From contig DIAV01000076.1 in the NCBI GenBank assembly GCA_002415895.1, positions 11,440 to 16,972 on the forward strand: a stretch of 5,533 nt of DNA, given 5' to 3'. Numbering within the stretch: position 1 is the stretch's first letter; every line of letters starts with the position of its first letter. The translations under genes and the position numbers were made by a program. The notes beneath the pieces were generated by a model. That model did no database searches, was not told where the DNA came from, and saw only the letters and a program-made list of their open reading frames with translations. This document shows positions 5,027 through 5,533 of this stretch, piece by piece. The stretch is from Anaerolineales bacterium UBA5069 (lineage in GTDB: Bacteria > Chloroflexota > Anaerolineae > Caldilineales > Caldilineaceae).

Positions 5027-5533
5027 CTAGAGGCGCGCCAACAGTTCGCTGCGGCGCAGCGTGCGCGCGCCAATCACGTAGAGCACCGCCGCCAGCAACC
5101 AGAAGACGAGGCCAACAACAAAAGTAAGCCACACGCCCATGAATGTAATGCCCGAGGCCTGTGCCACCATGAGCACGACAATGGGCAACACAACCAGGCC
5201 GCTGATCTGGTTCGCATCCTGAAAACTCTTGGCCCGCGACGAGACAATGACGGTCGCGCCCAGCGCCATGGCGGCCGCCGCCGGCGCCACCCAGAGCGCC
5301 AGCAAGAGCCATGTGGCATCGGGCAGAATGGGCCGGCCGAAAATGGGCCACGCGCCAATGTCCACAATAATCCAGTAGATGACAGCGCTCAGCCACGCCA
5401 CCAGCACGCCGGGCACAAGGGCACCGAGCATCTTGGCAAGCAGCAGTTCAAAATCACTTGTCGGCGTATACAGCAGCGCCTCAAGCGTCTTGCGCTCACG
5501 CTCGCCGGCAAAGGCGTCGGCGGCAATCACCGA
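5027..5533 (-). CDS. ABC-2 type transporter permease, C-terminal part (partial)
   Basis: The last 168 residues of an integral membrane ABC permease are visible; the start lies beyond the right edge. The visible part opens with DAFAGERERKTLEALLYTP, the cytoplasmic motif typical of ABC-2 permeases of the NatB/YhaP-like group, which lies after the first large extracytoplasmic region in full proteins. Four hydrophobic segments follow at about residues 36-57, 75-98, 110-130 and 134-156 of the visible part, and a short basic tail (ARTLRRSELLARL) ends the protein in the cytoplasm. Such permeases pair with a separate ATPase to export a substrate; the ATPase is not in the window and the cargo cannot be inferred. 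The GTG at 5530-5528 should not be taken as a start, because the frame stays open to the window edge and the family motif needs upstream membrane sequence. The anchored protein gene follows after 40 bases. Confidence 0.88.
   Translation of the reverse strand, partial: SVIAADAFAGERERKTLEALLYTPTSDFELLLAKMLGALVPGVLVAWLSAVIYWIIVDIGAWPIFGRPILPDATWLLLALWVAPAAAAMALGATVIVSSRAKSFQDANQISGLVVLPIVVLMVAQASGITFMGVWLTFVVGLVFWLLAAVLYVIGARTLRRSELLARL

Noticed and set aside
4519..5127. A 202-codon plus-strand open frame opposite the anchored protein
   Set aside because: Its translation is an Arg/Gly-rich low-complexity sequence, the antisense image of the Pro/Thr/Ala stalk, with no plausible domain.

Overview
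The window is GC-rich (about 60% by eye) bacterial chromosomal DNA with dense coding. It most likely comes from a Chloroflexota bacterium of the Anaerolineae or Chloroflexia type. The basis is the style of the proteins: a membrane-anchored ectodomain protein with a VVEVTRVVEVT stretch and a Pro/Thr/Ala-rich TPTATPT-like stalk, and a MiaB with a long N-terminus and an LGQIVDRYG variant motif. This is inference from protein style, not a database match. No RNA genes, insertion sequences, CRISPR arrays or phage genes were seen.

Layout. The left arm (1-2095) reads entirely on the minus strand: miaB (tRNA methylthiotransferase), then a small VOC/glyoxalase-fold protein 80 bases downstream, then the first 22 codons of a third gene that overlaps the VOC stop codon as ATGA and runs off the left edge. 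No convincing terminator separates these genes, so they may form one transcription unit. A 255-base divergent intergenic region (2096-2350) holds candidate promoters for both directions. To its right, on the plus strand, lies a 524-residue two-domain enzyme (2351-3925): an N-terminal NADAR/YbiA-like N-glycosidase domain fused to a complete ADP-ribosylglycohydrolase (ARH/DraG-type) domain. The right arm (3922-5533) is again minus strand: the C-terminal part of an ABC-2 type permease followed by a membrane-anchored extracytoplasmic protein of unknown function. That protein's stop codon interlocks with the stop of the NADAR-ARH gene in a shared CTAG.

How the genes relate. MiaB is a housekeeping tRNA modification enzyme. 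The permease and the anchored protein look like part of a membrane operon that continues beyond the right edge. The most interesting gene is the NADAR-ARH fusion. Both of its domains act on N-glycosidic ribose linkages, and both families are linked to NAD/ADP-ribose metabolism. One polypeptide could therefore remove or clean up two kinds of ADP-ribose adduct. No DarT-like or other ADP-ribosyltransferase gene is visible here, so a toxin-antitoxin or defence role is not shown. A second unusual signal is the 8-base palindrome GGCGCGCC, which occurs six times at intervals of roughly 0.5-1.3 kb and resembles the highly iterated palindromes known in other genomes.
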